Of a stretch of DNA of 64,000 bases, positions 25,160-34,490 are shown in pieces. Each line of letters opens with the position of its first letter. Within the stretch, counting starts at the first letter, position 1. The translations under genes were made by a program, and so were the position numbers. The stretch is from an uncultured Faecalibacterium sp. (GTDB lineage Bacteria; Bacillota; Clostridia; Oscillospirales; Ruminococcaceae), in the NCBI GenBank assembly GCA_937880095.1, contig CALFLK010000007.1, positions 252,359 to 316,358 on the forward strand, given 5' to 3'. A model generated the notes under the pieces. That model did not search any database. It saw only the letters and a program-made list of their open reading frames with translations, and had not been told where the DNA came from.

Positions 25160-25588
25160 TTAGCTGCGCAGCTGATTCGGGGTGGAACGGCCGAAATTCT
25201 CTGCTTTGTTTTCCGGATTTTCCCGTTTCACAGTCAAATCCACTGCATACTGCTTGCCATCTCCCAGCTCTTCCAGCTGTGCCAGCTTTGCATCAGCGGA
25301 AGCCTGATCCGGATACCACTGCAGCAGGAAGAAGTTTTCTGCTTCCACGCCATAATACAGCCATGCGCCATCGGCTCGCACCATGTCGTCCAGATGATCG
25401 ACTTCGTCACCATCCAAAAGACCCAGACCTTCTTCCACATAGATGCTTTCCGGATCTACCTGCATCATCTCGATGACTCGGATAGCACTCTCCAAATATT
25501 CATCCTGCGGAATGCTTCGGTCACTCTGCGCCCAACCAGTGAGGAACGCTTGTACCAGAAGATTACGAACTGAAATTTTAGGAGGCAT
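25160..25588 (-). CDS. Hypothetical acidic cytoplasmic protein
   Basis: A 142-residue protein that I do not recognise. It has no signal peptide or membrane segment. The first half is acidic and helical (LESAIRVIEMMQVDPESIYVEEGLGLLDGDEVDHLDDMV); the second half has aromatic strands (AWLYYGVEAENFFLLQWYP) and a charged, Asn-rich tail. AAGGGAG at 8 bases supports the ATG. It begins 33 bases after oppF on the same strand, so it may be the last gene of the opp operon, but nothing in its sequence points to peptide transport. Confidence 0.7.
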   Translation of the reverse strand: MPPKISVRNLLVQAFLTGWAQSDRSIPQDEYLESAIRVIEMMQVDPESIYVEEGLGLLDGDEVDHLDDMVRADGAWLYYGVEAENFFLLQWYPDQASADAKLAQLEELGDGKQYAVDLTVKRENPENKAENFGRSTPNQLRS

Positions 25589-25621
25589 ACGCCAAACTCC
25601 CTTTCTTTTTAGGAATTGATT

Positions 25622-26557
25622 TTACTCGTACAGCTTGCTCCATTCGTCAGCTTCGCCCTCACTGCACAAAACATAATGCTCCGGACGTACTTCGCGCCAC
25701 CGGGGCTGCTCGACAGAATAATCGTGCATCGACGGATCATAGGTCAGCAGCTTCTTTTCCCGCTCACGAATGGGGTCCGGCATGGGAATTGCACTCAGTA
25801 ATGCACGGGTATAAGGATGCATCGCGTGTGTCACCAGTTCATCGGCTTCCGCCAATTCCACAATATTGCCCTGATGGATAACAGCGATACGGTCAGAAAT
25901 ATAACGCATAACGGACAAATCGTGGGCAATGAACATATAGGTAATACCACGGTCCTTTTGCAGCTGACGCAGCAGGTTCAGCACCTGCGCACGAATCGAC
26001 ATATCCAATGCGCTGATGGGTTCGTCCGCAATGATAAATTCCGGCTCCACAATCAATGCGCGTGCAATGCCGATACGCTGACGCTGACCGCCGGAAAATT
26101 CATGCGGAAAACGACTGGCAAACTCCGGCAAAAGACCTACATCCAAAAGTGCCTGACGGATTTTTTCTTCTCGCTGGGCTTTGGTCAAATCCTTGCGCAC
26201 ATTCAAAAGACCTTCGCTGACAATGTAGCTGACCTTTGCACGCTCGTTCAGGCTTGCCTGCGGGTCCTGGAAAATCATCTGGATTTCCTTCACGACCTTT
26301 TTATCCAGCTCGCGGGAGATGCGACCGTTGATTTTTTCGCCCTTATACAGGATTTCACCGCCGCTGGTGGGCAGGATGCGCATAATGGCACGACCAATGG
26401 TAGTCTTACCGGAACCGGACTCTCCTACCAGACCAAAGGTTTCGCCCTTGTAAATCTGGAAGCTGGCATTGTTGACAGCCCGATATTTCTTTTTGCCGGA
26501 ACCGTAGGTGATTTCCAGATTCTTTACGTCCAACAATACTTCTTTGTTTTCAGGCAT
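25622..26557 (-). CDS. oppF: Oligopeptide ABC transporter ATP-binding protein OppF
   Basis: A 311-residue ATPase with Walker [16 protein letters not shown] signature [15 protein letters not shown], Walker [14 protein letters not shown], the H-loop IAHDLSVM and the C-terminal Opp/Dpp extension ([16 protein letters not shown]). With OppD it forms the ATPase pair driving peptide uptake. Translation starts at an ATG immediately after the oppD stop, so the two are coupled. Some members of this pair bind a 4Fe-4S cluster through C-terminal cysteines; here a single Cys is seen near the end. The substrate range is unknown. Confidence 0.9.
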   Translation of the reverse strand: MPENKEVLLDVKNLEITYGSGKKKYRAVNNASFQIYKGETFGLVGESGSGKTTIGRAIMRILPTSGGEILYKGEKINGRISRELDKKVVKEIQMIFQDPQASLNERAKVSYIVSEGLLNVRKDLTKAQREEKIRQALLDVGLLPEFASRFPHEFSGGQRQRIGIARALIVEPEFIIADEPISALDMSIRAQVLNLLRQLQKDRGITYMFIAHDLSVMRYISDRIAVIHQGNIVELAEADELVTHAMHPYTRALLSAIPMPDPIREREKKLLTYDPSMHDYSVEQPRWREVRPEHYVLCSEGEADEWSKLYE

Positions 26558-26560
26558 ACC

Positions 26561-27613
26561 TTACAGACCCCCTTTTCGCAGTTTTTCCACCACAGGCGGA
26601 GGCGCAACCTTGGGCGCACGGGGGTCCAGCAGCCAAGTTTTTGCCTTATGGGTGGGAGTAATTTCAAAATACGGCGGACATTTGACAAAGTCGATTTTGA
26701 GTGCGTGCGGATTGCGCGGTGCAAACGCATCGCCGTGAATCGGCTGGAACAGATTCGGCGGAGTACCGTGAATGCTGAACAGTTCTTCGCCCTTGACGCC
26801 CACCTGCGGCATACTGGAAAGCAGCGCCCAAGTGTACGGATGACGGGGATCATAATAGACTTCTTCCGCTGTACCGATTTCTACGATATCGCCGGCATAC
26901 ATGACTGCTACACGGTCTGCAATATTTGCCACAACACCCAAGTCGTGGGTAATCAGCACAATGGTCAGGTTGTACTTGACCCGCATTTCTTTCAGTAGCT
27001 GCAAAATCTGTGCCTGAATGGTCACGTCCAGCGCAGTCGTCGGCTCATCGCAAATCAGAATCTGCGGATTGCAGGCCAGTGCGATTGCAATCACAACACG
27101 CTGACGCATACCACCGGAAAATTCATGCGGATACTGCTTGTAGCGCACTTCCGGATTGGTAATACCAACGTCACGCAGGTACTCCAGCGTTTTTTCTTTT
27201 GCTTCTTTACCCTTCAAGCCTTGATGCAGCACAACCGATTCACAAATCTGGTCACCAATGGTTTTCAGCGGGTTCAGACTGGTCATGGGGTCCTGCATAA
27301 TCATGGCAATTTCATGGCCACGAATCTGACGCCATTCTTTTTCCGTCTTCAAATCAGACAAGCGCATCGGCTGGTCTGCATCACGACGGAAATAATCAAT
27401 GGTACCGTCGGTAATCTTGCCGTTGGCATCCAAAAGTCCCATAAACGTCTTGGTAAATACCGATTTACCGGAACCGGATTCGCCGACGATCGCCAGCACT
27501 TCGCCTTTATAGATGTCCAAATCAATCCCACGAATGGCGTGCAGGTACTCACCGCGCAGATTGAACTTTACATTTACGTTGCGTGCCTGGAGGATCACAT
27601 CTTTATGTTCCAT
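26561..27613 (-). CDS. oppD: Oligopeptide ABC transporter ATP-binding protein OppD
   Basis: A 350-residue ATPase with Walker A GESGSGKSVFTK, signature FSGGMRQRVVIAIAL, Walker B ILICDEPTTALD, H-loop ITHDLGVV and the oligopeptide-specific C-terminal domain (YYDPRHPYTWALLSSMPQ, then PPNLFQPIHGDAFAPRNPHAL). It partners with OppF on the inner face of the membrane. The order B-C-D-F is the standard one. It starts 14 bases after oppC with AAGGAGG before the ATG. Confidence 0.9.
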   Translation of the reverse strand: MEHKDVILQARNVNVKFNLRGEYLHAIRGIDLDIYKGEVLAIVGESGSGKSVFTKTFMGLLDANGKITDGTIDYFRRDADQPMRLSDLKTEKEWRQIRGHEIAMIMQDPMTSLNPLKTIGDQICESVVLHQGLKGKEAKEKTLEYLRDVGITNPEVRYKQYPHEFSGGMRQRVVIAIALACNPQILICDEPTTALDVTIQAQILQLLKEMRVKYNLTIVLITHDLGVVANIADRVAVMYAGDIVEIGTAEEVYYDPRHPYTWALLSSMPQVGVKGEELFSIHGTPPNLFQPIHGDAFAPRNPHALKIDFVKCPPYFEITPTHKAKTWLLDPRAPKVAPPPVVEKLRKGGL

Positions 27614-27627
27614 GTTTGTGTTCCTCC

Positions 27628-28644
27628 TTACAGCATATGGTTCTTCGGATCAGCCGCATCCGAGAATGCGTTGCCAATCAGATAGAACGAAATCGTTACA
27701 AAGCTCAAAATAAGGGTGGGATACAACAGCTGATAACGCAGAGCACTACTCATCATAACCTTACGGCCTTCGTCAATCAGATTGCCCAAGCTGGGTACTT
27801 CAACGCCCAGACCCAGACCGATATAGGTGATGAAAACTTCGCTGCCAATGGCTGCCGGAATCGTCAACGCCATGCGCAGCATGATAACCGACACCAGATA
27901 CGGCAGCAGGTTTTTCATCACAATGCGGAAAGTAGGCGTACCCAAGCAGCGAGAAGCCACGTTATAATCACGATCTCGAATAATCAAAATCTGGTTACGG
28001 ATAAAACGTGCCATCTGAATCCAGCCTGTCAGGGACATACCCAAAATCAGCGTACCCACGCTGGGGCTGGCAATATAGGAAATCAGAATCAGTACGATCG
28101 TGCTGGGGATGTTGTCCAGAATGTTATACATTTCGGTGAATAGCCAGTCCAGCTTGCGGACATAACCCCACAGAACACCTACCGTAATGCCTACACCTGC
28201 TTCGATCATTGCAACGCAGAATGCAATGGTCAAACTGGTGCGCACACCTGTCCAGATACGCGCCCACAAATCCTGACCGATTGCGTTGCAGCCCCAGATA
28301 AAGCCCAGTTCACCCGGTGCAATATTACGGTACGGCAAACCGGTAGCCGGATCAATATTGCAGTAGTTGGGGTCCATCTGACCCGGCAGATACGGCTGAA
28401 CAAACGAGAACACCAGCAGTGCTGCCAGCAAAATCAGCAGAACCACTGCAAAACGATTTTTCAAAAATGCTCGGAACGTACTGCCCCAATAGGAATAATT
28501 GGAATACGCCACAGCTTCGGCTTTTTCCTCGCTGAACTCCGCAGGGGTAAACAGTTCGTTTTCCTGTTCCGCCGTCAGCTGAACTTCTTCCATCGACTGG
28601 GTCAGCTTTTCTGCGTGGGCGTCTACAAAATGAAACCATTTCAT
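27628..28644 (-). CDS. oppC: Oligopeptide ABC transporter permease OppC
   Basis: A 338-residue permease. An N-terminal cytoplasmic tail of about 65 residues is longer and more acidic than usual, followed by a first helix and then the BPD_transp_1 region with five helices. The EAA loop region is SRCLGTPTFRIVMKNLLP. An N-terminal OppC_N segment is present around the first helix. Its ATG overlaps the oppB stop by one base, indicating coupling. It forms the heterodimeric pore with OppB. Confidence 0.9.
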   Translation of the reverse strand: MKWFHFVDAHAEKLTQSMEEVQLTAEQENELFTPAEFSEEKAEAVAYSNYSYWGSTFRAFLKNRFAVVLLILLAALLVFSFVQPYLPGQMDPNYCNIDPATGLPYRNIAPGELGFIWGCNAIGQDLWARIWTGVRTSLTIAFCVAMIEAGVGITVGVLWGYVRKLDWLFTEMYNILDNIPSTIVLILISYIASPSVGTLILGMSLTGWIQMARFIRNQILIIRDRDYNVASRCLGTPTFRIVMKNLLPYLVSVIMLRMALTIPAAIGSEVFITYIGLGLGVEVPSLGNLIDEGRKVMMSSALRYQLLYPTLILSFVTISFYLIGNAFSDAADPKNHML

Positions 28645-29588
28645 CAGCGTCCACCTTCTTTCTTACCAAAGCTGATGCGCGGGTCAACCAGCACCATCAG
28701 CAAATCACCCAGAATCAGACCCACGATACCTACGCAGGCATACAACAGTACAATTCCCTGTACCATGGTGTTATCATGCTTTTGCACGCAGGTAACCAGC
28801 AGACCGCCCATGCCGGGAATACTATACAAACTTTCAATGTAAATGGAACCGACCACCGTATTCAAAAATCCCGAAGGAATATACTGAATCAGCGGAACCA
28901 TTGCGTTACGGAATACATGCTTGAACGCAATTCCGTTTTCGCTGACACCTTTTGCACGCGCCAGACGCACATAGTCCTTGTTGCTTTCGTCCACCATGTA
29001 TCGGCGCAGCCACATCGCATAAAATGCAATGTTTACAAGGCTCATGGACAAAACCGGCAAAATCCAATACTGCCATTTTTTCGCATTGAACAAAAGCCCC
29101 ACATTTAACAGCTGGGTACCGTACATCTGGATATACAGATAATACACCGCAACCGGGACTGCCTGAATCATCACAATGATCGCCGTACCGATTTTATCCG
29201 GCAATCTGCCTTTATAGCGTGCCATCAGCATACCCATCGGCAAACCAACAATCAACGCCACCAATAAGCCCAAGCCGCCCATCTGAATGGAAATCGGCAG
29301 TTTCTGCAGCAGAATTTCCGTGACCGGCATGTTTTGCCGATACACATGACTTACGCCCAAATCGCCCTCTGTGAGCAGGTCTTTCCAGAAATGGAACACC
29401 TGTACCGGCATGGGGTCCAACAGACCCATGGATTGCAGACCAGCCTGAATCTGGGCTTCTGACATTTTTTCATAGTTTGTAAAATACCCTTCTACGGGCA
29501 TCAAACGAAGCAGGCAAAAGACGATCGTCACCACAAGGAACAATGTAATGATCGAACGTCCAATGCGCTTGGCAAGATATTTCAGCAT
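28644..29588 (-). CDS. oppB: Oligopeptide ABC transporter permease OppB
   Basis: A 314-residue permease with the OppB N-terminus (LKYLAKRIGRSIITLFLVVTIVF), six membrane helices and the EAA loop ARAKGVSENGIAFKHVFRNA. It pairs with OppC. It is the first gene after oppA, from which it is separated by a hairpin and about 140 bases. AAGG is present upstream of the ATG. Confidence 0.9.
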   Translation of the reverse strand: MLKYLAKRIGRSIITLFLVVTIVFCLLRLMPVEGYFTNYEKMSEAQIQAGLQSMGLLDPMPVQVFHFWKDLLTEGDLGVSHVYRQNMPVTEILLQKLPISIQMGGLGLLVALIVGLPMGMLMARYKGRLPDKIGTAIIVMIQAVPVAVYYLYIQMYGTQLLNVGLLFNAKKWQYWILPVLSMSLVNIAFYAMWLRRYMVDESNKDYVRLARAKGVSENGIAFKHVFRNAMVPLIQYIPSGFLNTVVGSIYIESLYSIPGMGGLLVTCVQKHDNTMVQGIVLLYACVGIVGLILGDLLMVLVDPRISFGKKEGGR

Positions 29589-29656
29589 ATGGTTTGCGCC
29601 TTTCTATCAAGTTTTGCGTCGGGTACGCATTTTTAAGGGAATTTATAATAGCACAA

Positions 29657-29687
29657 ATGCGCAGTGTCCCACAGGGCACTGCGCAAT
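29657..29687 (-). terminator. Hairpin between oppA and oppB (probable partial terminator)
   Basis: TGCGCAGTG and its inverted copy CACTGCGCA flank a short loop, with only a weak T-run on the minus strand. Such structures after oppA commonly lower expression of the membrane genes relative to the binding protein. Confidence 0.55.
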
Positions 29688-29726
29688 TTTATGCATCAAC
29701 GCTCAGAAAGTGACGTTTTTACGTTC

Positions 29727-31730
29727 TTATCGGGCGTCACGATTTGCTTTATATTCATCCATGGTGACGTAGTGATCCAGCACATGAATGCCCTTCATAC
29801 GCTCGTTGGAGAAGCCGGTAGATGCGTACTGACCTTCCCAGTAATTCAGCTTCGTTGCAATATACGGCGGAATGCTCATGCCCATGGGGATGCACAGTGC
29901 ATTCTCGATCAGCGTAGCTTCTGCATTTGCGAATGCTTCATAACGAGCGTTCAGATCGTCCGTGATCTGCTTTGCATCTTCGACCTGATGCATATAGCTC
30001 ATAATAGCATCTGCTGTTTCACCATTGACCAGACCGCGTTCCACAGCGGTACGCAGGTAGCAGTAACGACCACCGCGCTCGCCTTCTGCCTGATAGAAGG
30101 GATCTGTTTCGGTTTCGGGGTCAGAGTAGTCAGCACCCCAGTTGCAGTACAGCAGCTCGTACTTACCTGCACGGCGCACGTTGCTCAGGAAACCGTCGGT
30201 GGGACCTTCCGTAATCATCACATTGATGAAATCGGTACCCAGCAGGCTTTCCAGCTGCTGCTTCAGAACCTGACACATTTTATCCCAGCCGGAAGTGGAG
30301 GGGTTATAAGGCAGCTGTACCTTAATCGGGAAGGTGCAGCCTGCAGCTTCCAGCTCGGTCTTTGCCAAATCCCGGCATTCCTTTGCCTTTTCTTCGTTGA
30401 AGAAAGTGCTGAACTCTGCCAGACGACCGCACTTGGTGTAGTCCACACCGTCAGCATTTGCACAGAAGTTCGGCGGCGTAACGGTGTTCAGCTTGTAGGC
30501 TTCAAAGCCCTTGGGTGCCTGCACAGCCAGAGTCAGATCGTTATTGATGCCGTACAGGAATGCCTTGCGGAAGTTGGTGTTGTTGATTGCCTTCAGCCAG
30601 TTTTCCGGCTCATACTGTGCATCTACGCCCTCCACCTCACTGTTGGAGAAGCTGTGTGCTACCGGCATAAAGTTAAACAGGTAGAAGTAAGTGTAGTTGG
30701 TGTTGGGGCGATCCATAGAAACCAGATTTGCGGTCTCGCTGTTTGCCAGCCAGTCATCCAGAATATCGCTGCCGATGGTTGCTTCGTCAATTTCACCACG
30801 CTTGACCATCTCAGGACCAACCGTGCTTGCTTCTGCTACATAGGTACGGCGAATCTCATCGATGAACACGTTGTCTGCATCGTAGTTCTCCGGATTCTTG
30901 GTCATAACCCAGCTTTCCAGAGATTCATATTCGCTCAGGTAGTAAGCGCCACAGCTGTACAACGTATCTGCGCTGGTTGCAAACTGGTCACCGGTCTGCT
31001 CCAGCAGAGGACCGTAAGCAGGCTCATACGGCAGATAAACCAGCAGGCTCAGGAATCCCGGGAAGTCATAGGTCAGTGTGTACTGCAGGGTATGTTCATC
31101 CACGGCCTTGACGCCAACGGACTCGAAATCCACATACTCAAAGGTTTCCGATGTGCCGTCTGCCTTGGTAACAACAACCTTGTCGCCATCCATTGCATAC
31201 TTGGTACCATCTTCATCGGTCAAACCTGCTTCCGCACTGGCACGATAGGTCCAATAGTGGAAGTACTCCTCTGCACCTGCAATGTAACCGGTGACCAGAT
31301 AGGTGTTGGATGCTGCATTTGCCGGATTCAGGACATACTTCATGGCATCCACAAAGTCCTGTGCGGTAACCGGTGCTACCACTGTGCCTGTTTTATCCAC
31401 CCAGTTTTCGTCGCGCAGGGTGAAAGTCCAGGTCAGCGTATCTGCATCCCACTCCCACTTTGTAGCCAAGCCTTCACGCAAGACACCCTTATTGGTAAAC
31501 TCCACCAGCGTGTCCACGCAGTTCGCGCCCGTCTGCATCTCTACATCAGATGCAGTAATCAGGTAGTTCTGTGTAGAAGGCTGGTTTTCGTACAGAATAT
31601 TGTAGCTACTGGTTCCGTCAGTACCATTTTCGCCACCGCCATTACCGCCACCGCAGCCAACCATCAAACCAGCAGTTGCCAGCAAACCGGATGCTTTCAA
31701 AAACTGACGACGTGTAATTGTCTTTTTCAT
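29727..31730 (-). CDS. oppA: Oligopeptide-binding lipoprotein OppA with Tat-type signal
   Basis: A 667-residue extracellular solute-binding protein of family 5. The N-terminus TRRQFLKASG is a twin-arginine motif followed by a hydrophobic stretch and a lipobox (LMVGC), so it appears to be a Tat-exported lipoprotein, followed by a Gly/Asn-rich linker. The SBP_bac_5 domain fills the rest (LREGLATKWEWDADTLTWTFTLRDEN and later FRKAFLYGINNDL). At this size it fits large oligopeptide receptors. The ATG at 31730 is chosen over an upstream frame because GGGGAG precedes it and the signal peptide starts there. The gene feeds the oppBCDF transporter just downstream. Confidence 0.9.
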   Translation of the reverse strand: MKKTITRRQFLKASGLLATAGLMVGCGGGNGGGENGTDGTSSYNILYENQPSTQNYLITASDVEMQTGANCVDTLVEFTNKGVLREGLATKWEWDADTLTWTFTLRDENWVDKTGTVVAPVTAQDFVDAMKYVLNPANAASNTYLVTGYIAGAEEYFHYWTYRASAEAGLTDEDGTKYAMDGDKVVVTKADGTSETFEYVDFESVGVKAVDEHTLQYTLTYDFPGFLSLLVYLPYEPAYGPLLEQTGDQFATSADTLYSCGAYYLSEYESLESWVMTKNPENYDADNVFIDEIRRTYVAEASTVGPEMVKRGEIDEATIGSDILDDWLANSETANLVSMDRPNTNYTYFYLFNFMPVAHSFSNSEVEGVDAQYEPENWLKAINNTNFRKAFLYGINNDLTLAVQAPKGFEAYKLNTVTPPNFCANADGVDYTKCGRLAEFSTFFNEEKAKECRDLAKTELEAAGCTFPIKVQLPYNPSTSGWDKMCQVLKQQLESLLGTDFINVMITEGPTDGFLSNVRRAGKYELLYCNWGADYSDPETETDPFYQAEGERGGRYCYLRTAVERGLVNGETADAIMSYMHQVEDAKQITDDLNARYEAFANAEATLIENALCIPMGMSIPPYIATKLNYWEGQYASTGFSNERMKGIHVLDHYVTMDEYKANRDAR

Positions 31731-31836
31731 ACTTTCTCCCCTTCTCAAAATAATTGTATTGTGTAATCTGCGGCACCCGGTATCTTTGCATCCGATACCT
31801 GCCTTTTCAGAATGGAATCTGCCTTTGTCACAATCT

Positions 31837-31842
31837 ATTATA
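31837..31842 (-). promoter_or_regulatory. Candidate -10 box of the oppA promoter
   Basis: A perfect TATAAT on the minus strand 107 bases upstream of oppA; only an AT-rich weak -35 precedes it. Confidence 0.4.
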
Positions 31843-32043
31843 TGCGAAAAGATTACAACGTAAATTGCATGTAATGCTAAAAGCATTGCAAAAAGTGCTG
31901 TATGTCTAATTCCTATGCAGCCATCTCAAGTGAAATACTGCACAGCCTTTCTGTTTTCGCAGAAATGCCCCAAAGTCTCCCATGAAAAGCATCCTAGACC
32001 CTTTGCTTCTCTGCTAAAATATATACTCATTATTATAACAATA

Positions 32044-32078
32044 AAGCCCCTCTGCGTCAAATTTCGCAGAGGGGCTTT
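32044..32078 (-). terminator. Terminator of the ferredoxin gene
   Basis: AAAGCCCCTCTGCG and CGCAGAGGGGCTTT form a 14-bp perfect stem about 60 bases past the stop codon. T-runs on both sides make it bidirectional. Confidence 0.85.
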
Positions 32079-32136
32079 TCTGAATCAGAAAGATTCTTTC
32101 ACAATCTTTTTATATTTACAAGCATTTTCTTTTACT

Positions 32137-33399
32137 TTAGTTCTCTCCGGCTGCTGTCGAGGGTGCCGAATTTACTTCCTGTGCTGTCTGCTGTGCAAGC
32201 TTTTCCTGATGCTGGGCTGCCAACTGGTTCAATTCTTCTTCCGTTTTACCGGTTTTCTCCATCAGCTTTTCCTTTGCACGTTCCGCCTGTTGTTTTTCCT
32301 GCTGTTCCTTACGGCGGCGTTCTGCAGCTTCACGAGCCAGCCTTGCCTTATGCCGACCATAGCACACCTTGCACAGTCCGTCGTGGTTATCTGCCGACAT
32401 CGGTTTACCACATTCCGAGCAGCAGTTTTTCTTGAACTTATACACACTTACAGGACCCAGAGTCGTCAGCTGACGCAGCACCATGCCATCCATTGCCTTT
32501 TCCAGACAGCTGGAAGCGCACAAACCGCACTCGCTGCATTTCCAGGGTGTTACTACCACACGGGAAATGCCATCTGCACCTTCACGGATTTCCAATGCAC
32601 CCGAACGGCAGATTCGCACACAGCGACCGCAGCCATAGCAATTTTCATTGATGCTGGGCAAATAATAACCGAAGGTAGCCTTTACATCGCTGCCCTCTTT
32701 GATTTGCTTCAGACGATGGTGCAGCAGCTCACGATGCACCAATCCGCGATCCTCCGTCTGCTCCTGTACGCCGGGAATCATCCGCAGCAGCTGTTTTGTA
32801 CCGGAACGAGAGCCCTTTGTCATGCGCTGCATCATCTCGCGGCGATCGTATTCCTTAACCTCAAAGGGAGCATCGTCTTGCTTCTGTGCCAGCGTAACGC
32901 GTGCCGTAAACAGCTGCGGTCCCAAAAACTCCAGCAAACGGCGCGCCACATTGCGCACATGTTCCACGCACACACGGTTTTTGCACTGTGCGCAGGGGGT
33001 CAAATCCAGAACCAGTTTCTTATTCAGTGCCAGGTAAGCCAGATATTCCCAATCCAAACTGCCTACACAAGTACGCACGACGCTGTTTTTGCGCTGCGAC
33101 TGCTCGCAGCCAATCCAGATCGTGTCGCCTTCCAGATCCGCAATATGTAAATCTTTCTGCAGATGTTCTTCCGACGGAACAATGCAGCGCGTCTTGCACA
33201 CAGAAACACACAGACCACAGTCAATGCAGTTCGTGAAGTCCTTTGCCATACCCGCACGCTCAAAAATACCGGCGGGGCAAATGTCCATGCAGGCATTGCA
33301 TCGCTCTTTGTGGGGCTGCATATTCCAGCAACTGCGCCGATTGATCGTAGGATTGGACTGCTTCATCAGCGCTCCCACTGCCATATTAAAAATGCCCAT
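32137..33399 (-). CDS. Multi-cluster 4Fe-4S ferredoxin-like protein with coiled-coil tail
   Basis: A 420-residue cytoplasmic protein. Residues about 34-75 hold one 2x[4Fe-4S] ferredoxin unit (CNACMDICP, CIDCGLCVSVC). A middle domain follows with CAQC and C-rich segments, then a second ferredoxin pair near residues 255-300 (CYGCGRCVRIC, CSECGLCASSC). A zinc-ribbon-like CCSEC/CKVC pair comes next, and the last 70 residues form a highly charged coiled coil. The architecture suggests electron transfer or redox sensing; the partner is unknown. AAGGGG before ATG. It follows the trigger-factor-like gene by 32 bases on the same strand, so the two are probably one operon. Confidence 0.8.
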   Translation of the reverse strand: MGIFNMAVGALMKQSNPTINRRSCWNMQPHKERCNACMDICPAGIFERAGMAKDFTNCIDCGLCVSVCKTRCIVPSEEHLQKDLHIADLEGDTIWIGCEQSQRKNSVVRTCVGSLDWEYLAYLALNKKLVLDLTPCAQCKNRVCVEHVRNVARRLLEFLGPQLFTARVTLAQKQDDAPFEVKEYDRREMMQRMTKGSRSGTKQLLRMIPGVQEQTEDRGLVHRELLHHRLKQIKEGSDVKATFGYYLPSINENCYGCGRCVRICRSGALEIREGADGISRVVVTPWKCSECGLCASSCLEKAMDGMVLRQLTTLGPVSVYKFKKNCCSECGKPMSADNHDGLCKVCYGRHKARLAREAAERRRKEQQEKQQAERAKEKLMEKTGKTEEELNQLAAQHQEKLAQQTAQEVNSAPSTAAGEN

Positions 33400-33431
33400 A
33401 CTTCAAACCCCTTTTATCTCTTTTCTGTGCA

Positions 33432-34373
33432 TCACTCGGTATACACCGCATTGGATACCAGTACCTGCTGCACCTTGCGCGTCAGCAGCGCTGTTTCCAC
33501 CGTTTCTCGTTTCAAAGCCTTTACATTTGCTTTTCCCTGCGCGATCCGCGCAAGTTCTGCGTCAATCTCCGCATCCGAAACCGTCAGCTGTTCCGCCTTT
33601 GCGATTTCCTGCACCGCCAGACGACGTCGCCAATCCACTTCGATCTCCAACGCAGCATGCTGCAAATACCATGCTCTGTCATGCCCTGTCAGCCGATAAT
33701 ACAGGATGGGCTGCTGACCCGCAGCAACCAAATCTTGTTCCATCGCACTAACGCGCTGTTCCGCTTTTTCTTCCAGATATCCTTCCGGAAATTCCACCTG
33801 CATTGCGGCACCCGCCTGTGCAAGCAGCAGCGTTTCAATTCGCCGATCCTCTACGGATTGATTTTTTTCCAGCTCCTGCTGTTTCAACTTTTCACGCAGT
33901 TCTGCCATGGTTTTGCATCCGTGCGCCTGGGCAAACACATCATCTGCATTCGGCATACAGCGGCGCTTTACACGATGCAAGGTAATGGAAAATTCCACCT
34001 TGCGCCCCGCCAAGCTTTTCAGCGGGAATTCTTCCGGATAGGTTACCGGAATCCGAAACGCCTCGCCTGCGCAGTGTCCGCAAATCGAATCTTCTACACC
34101 GGGCAGCATTTTGCCTTGTCCCAACGTTACGATTACGCCTTCTGCTTTGCTGTCCGGAATGGGAATACCTTCTGAAAAAAAGCCTTCAAAGTCCAAAAGT
34201 GCCTGATCCCGTCGCTGAGCCGGTCCGGTTTCGTCTTTCCAAACGGACTCTTTATAGCGGAGCGCACGCAGTGCCTCCTCCACCTGTTTTTCCGTCGGCT
34301 GAATCGCCCGTTTCATTACCGGCAATTTCTTGTACTGTCCCAACTGCACCGTTGGCTCAACTTGATTCGGCAT
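33432..34373 (-). CDS. Trigger-factor-like chaperone lacking the ribosome-binding domain
   Basis: A 313-residue protein corresponding to the linker, FKBP-type PPIase and C-terminal substrate-binding domains of trigger factor. It shows VQLGQYKKLPV at the linker, then LDFEGFFSEG and VTLGQGKMLPGVEDSICGHCAGEAFRIPVTYPEEF in the PPIase, then long C-terminal helices. The N-terminal ribosome-docking domain with its FRxGxxP signature is absent, so the protein probably works away from the ribosome. A good SD (AAGGAG) and a promoter just upstream show this is the real start rather than a truncation artefact. The next gene encodes a multi-cluster ferredoxin, hinting at a role in folding or maturing redox proteins (inference). 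Confidence 0.8.
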   Translation of the reverse strand: MPNQVEPTVQLGQYKKLPVMKRAIQPTEKQVEEALRALRYKESVWKDETGPAQRRDQALLDFEGFFSEGIPIPDSKAEGVIVTLGQGKMLPGVEDSICGHCAGEAFRIPVTYPEEFPLKSLAGRKVEFSITLHRVKRRCMPNADDVFAQAHGCKTMAELREKLKQQELEKNQSVEDRRIETLLLAQAGAAMQVEFPEGYLEEKAEQRVSAMEQDLVAAGQQPILYYRLTGHDRAWYLQHAALEIEVDWRRRLAVQEIAKAEQLTVSDAEIDAELARIAQGKANVKALKRETVETALLTRKVQQVLVSNAVYTE

Positions 34374-34409
34374 CGCAACTCTCTCCTTTGAAGACCAAAT
34401 ACGCCATAC

Positions 34410-34438
34410 ATTATAGCATTTTTTCCGGGTATCGTCTA
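34410..34438 (-). promoter_or_regulatory. Sigma-A promoter of the trigger-factor-like/ferredoxin operon
   Basis: Minus strand TAGACG (34433-34438), 17-base spacer, TATAAT (34410-34415), about 37 bases upstream of the start codon. Confidence 0.6.
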
Positions 34439-34490
34439 CCCGCCGCCAAAGGGAACTGCATCTGTTTTTCTACTGCAAACATCACTTGTT

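Larger units (their letters stand above)
31731..32136 (-). other. Intergenic region upstream of oppA
   Basis: Holds the terminator of the upstream ferredoxin gene (32044-32078) and a candidate oppA promoter. On the minus strand TATAAT is at 31837-31842, but the -35 box is poor. A small inverted repeat (AATGCTTTTAGCATT, about 31870) could be a regulatory site. No coding sequence is supported. Confidence 0.45.
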
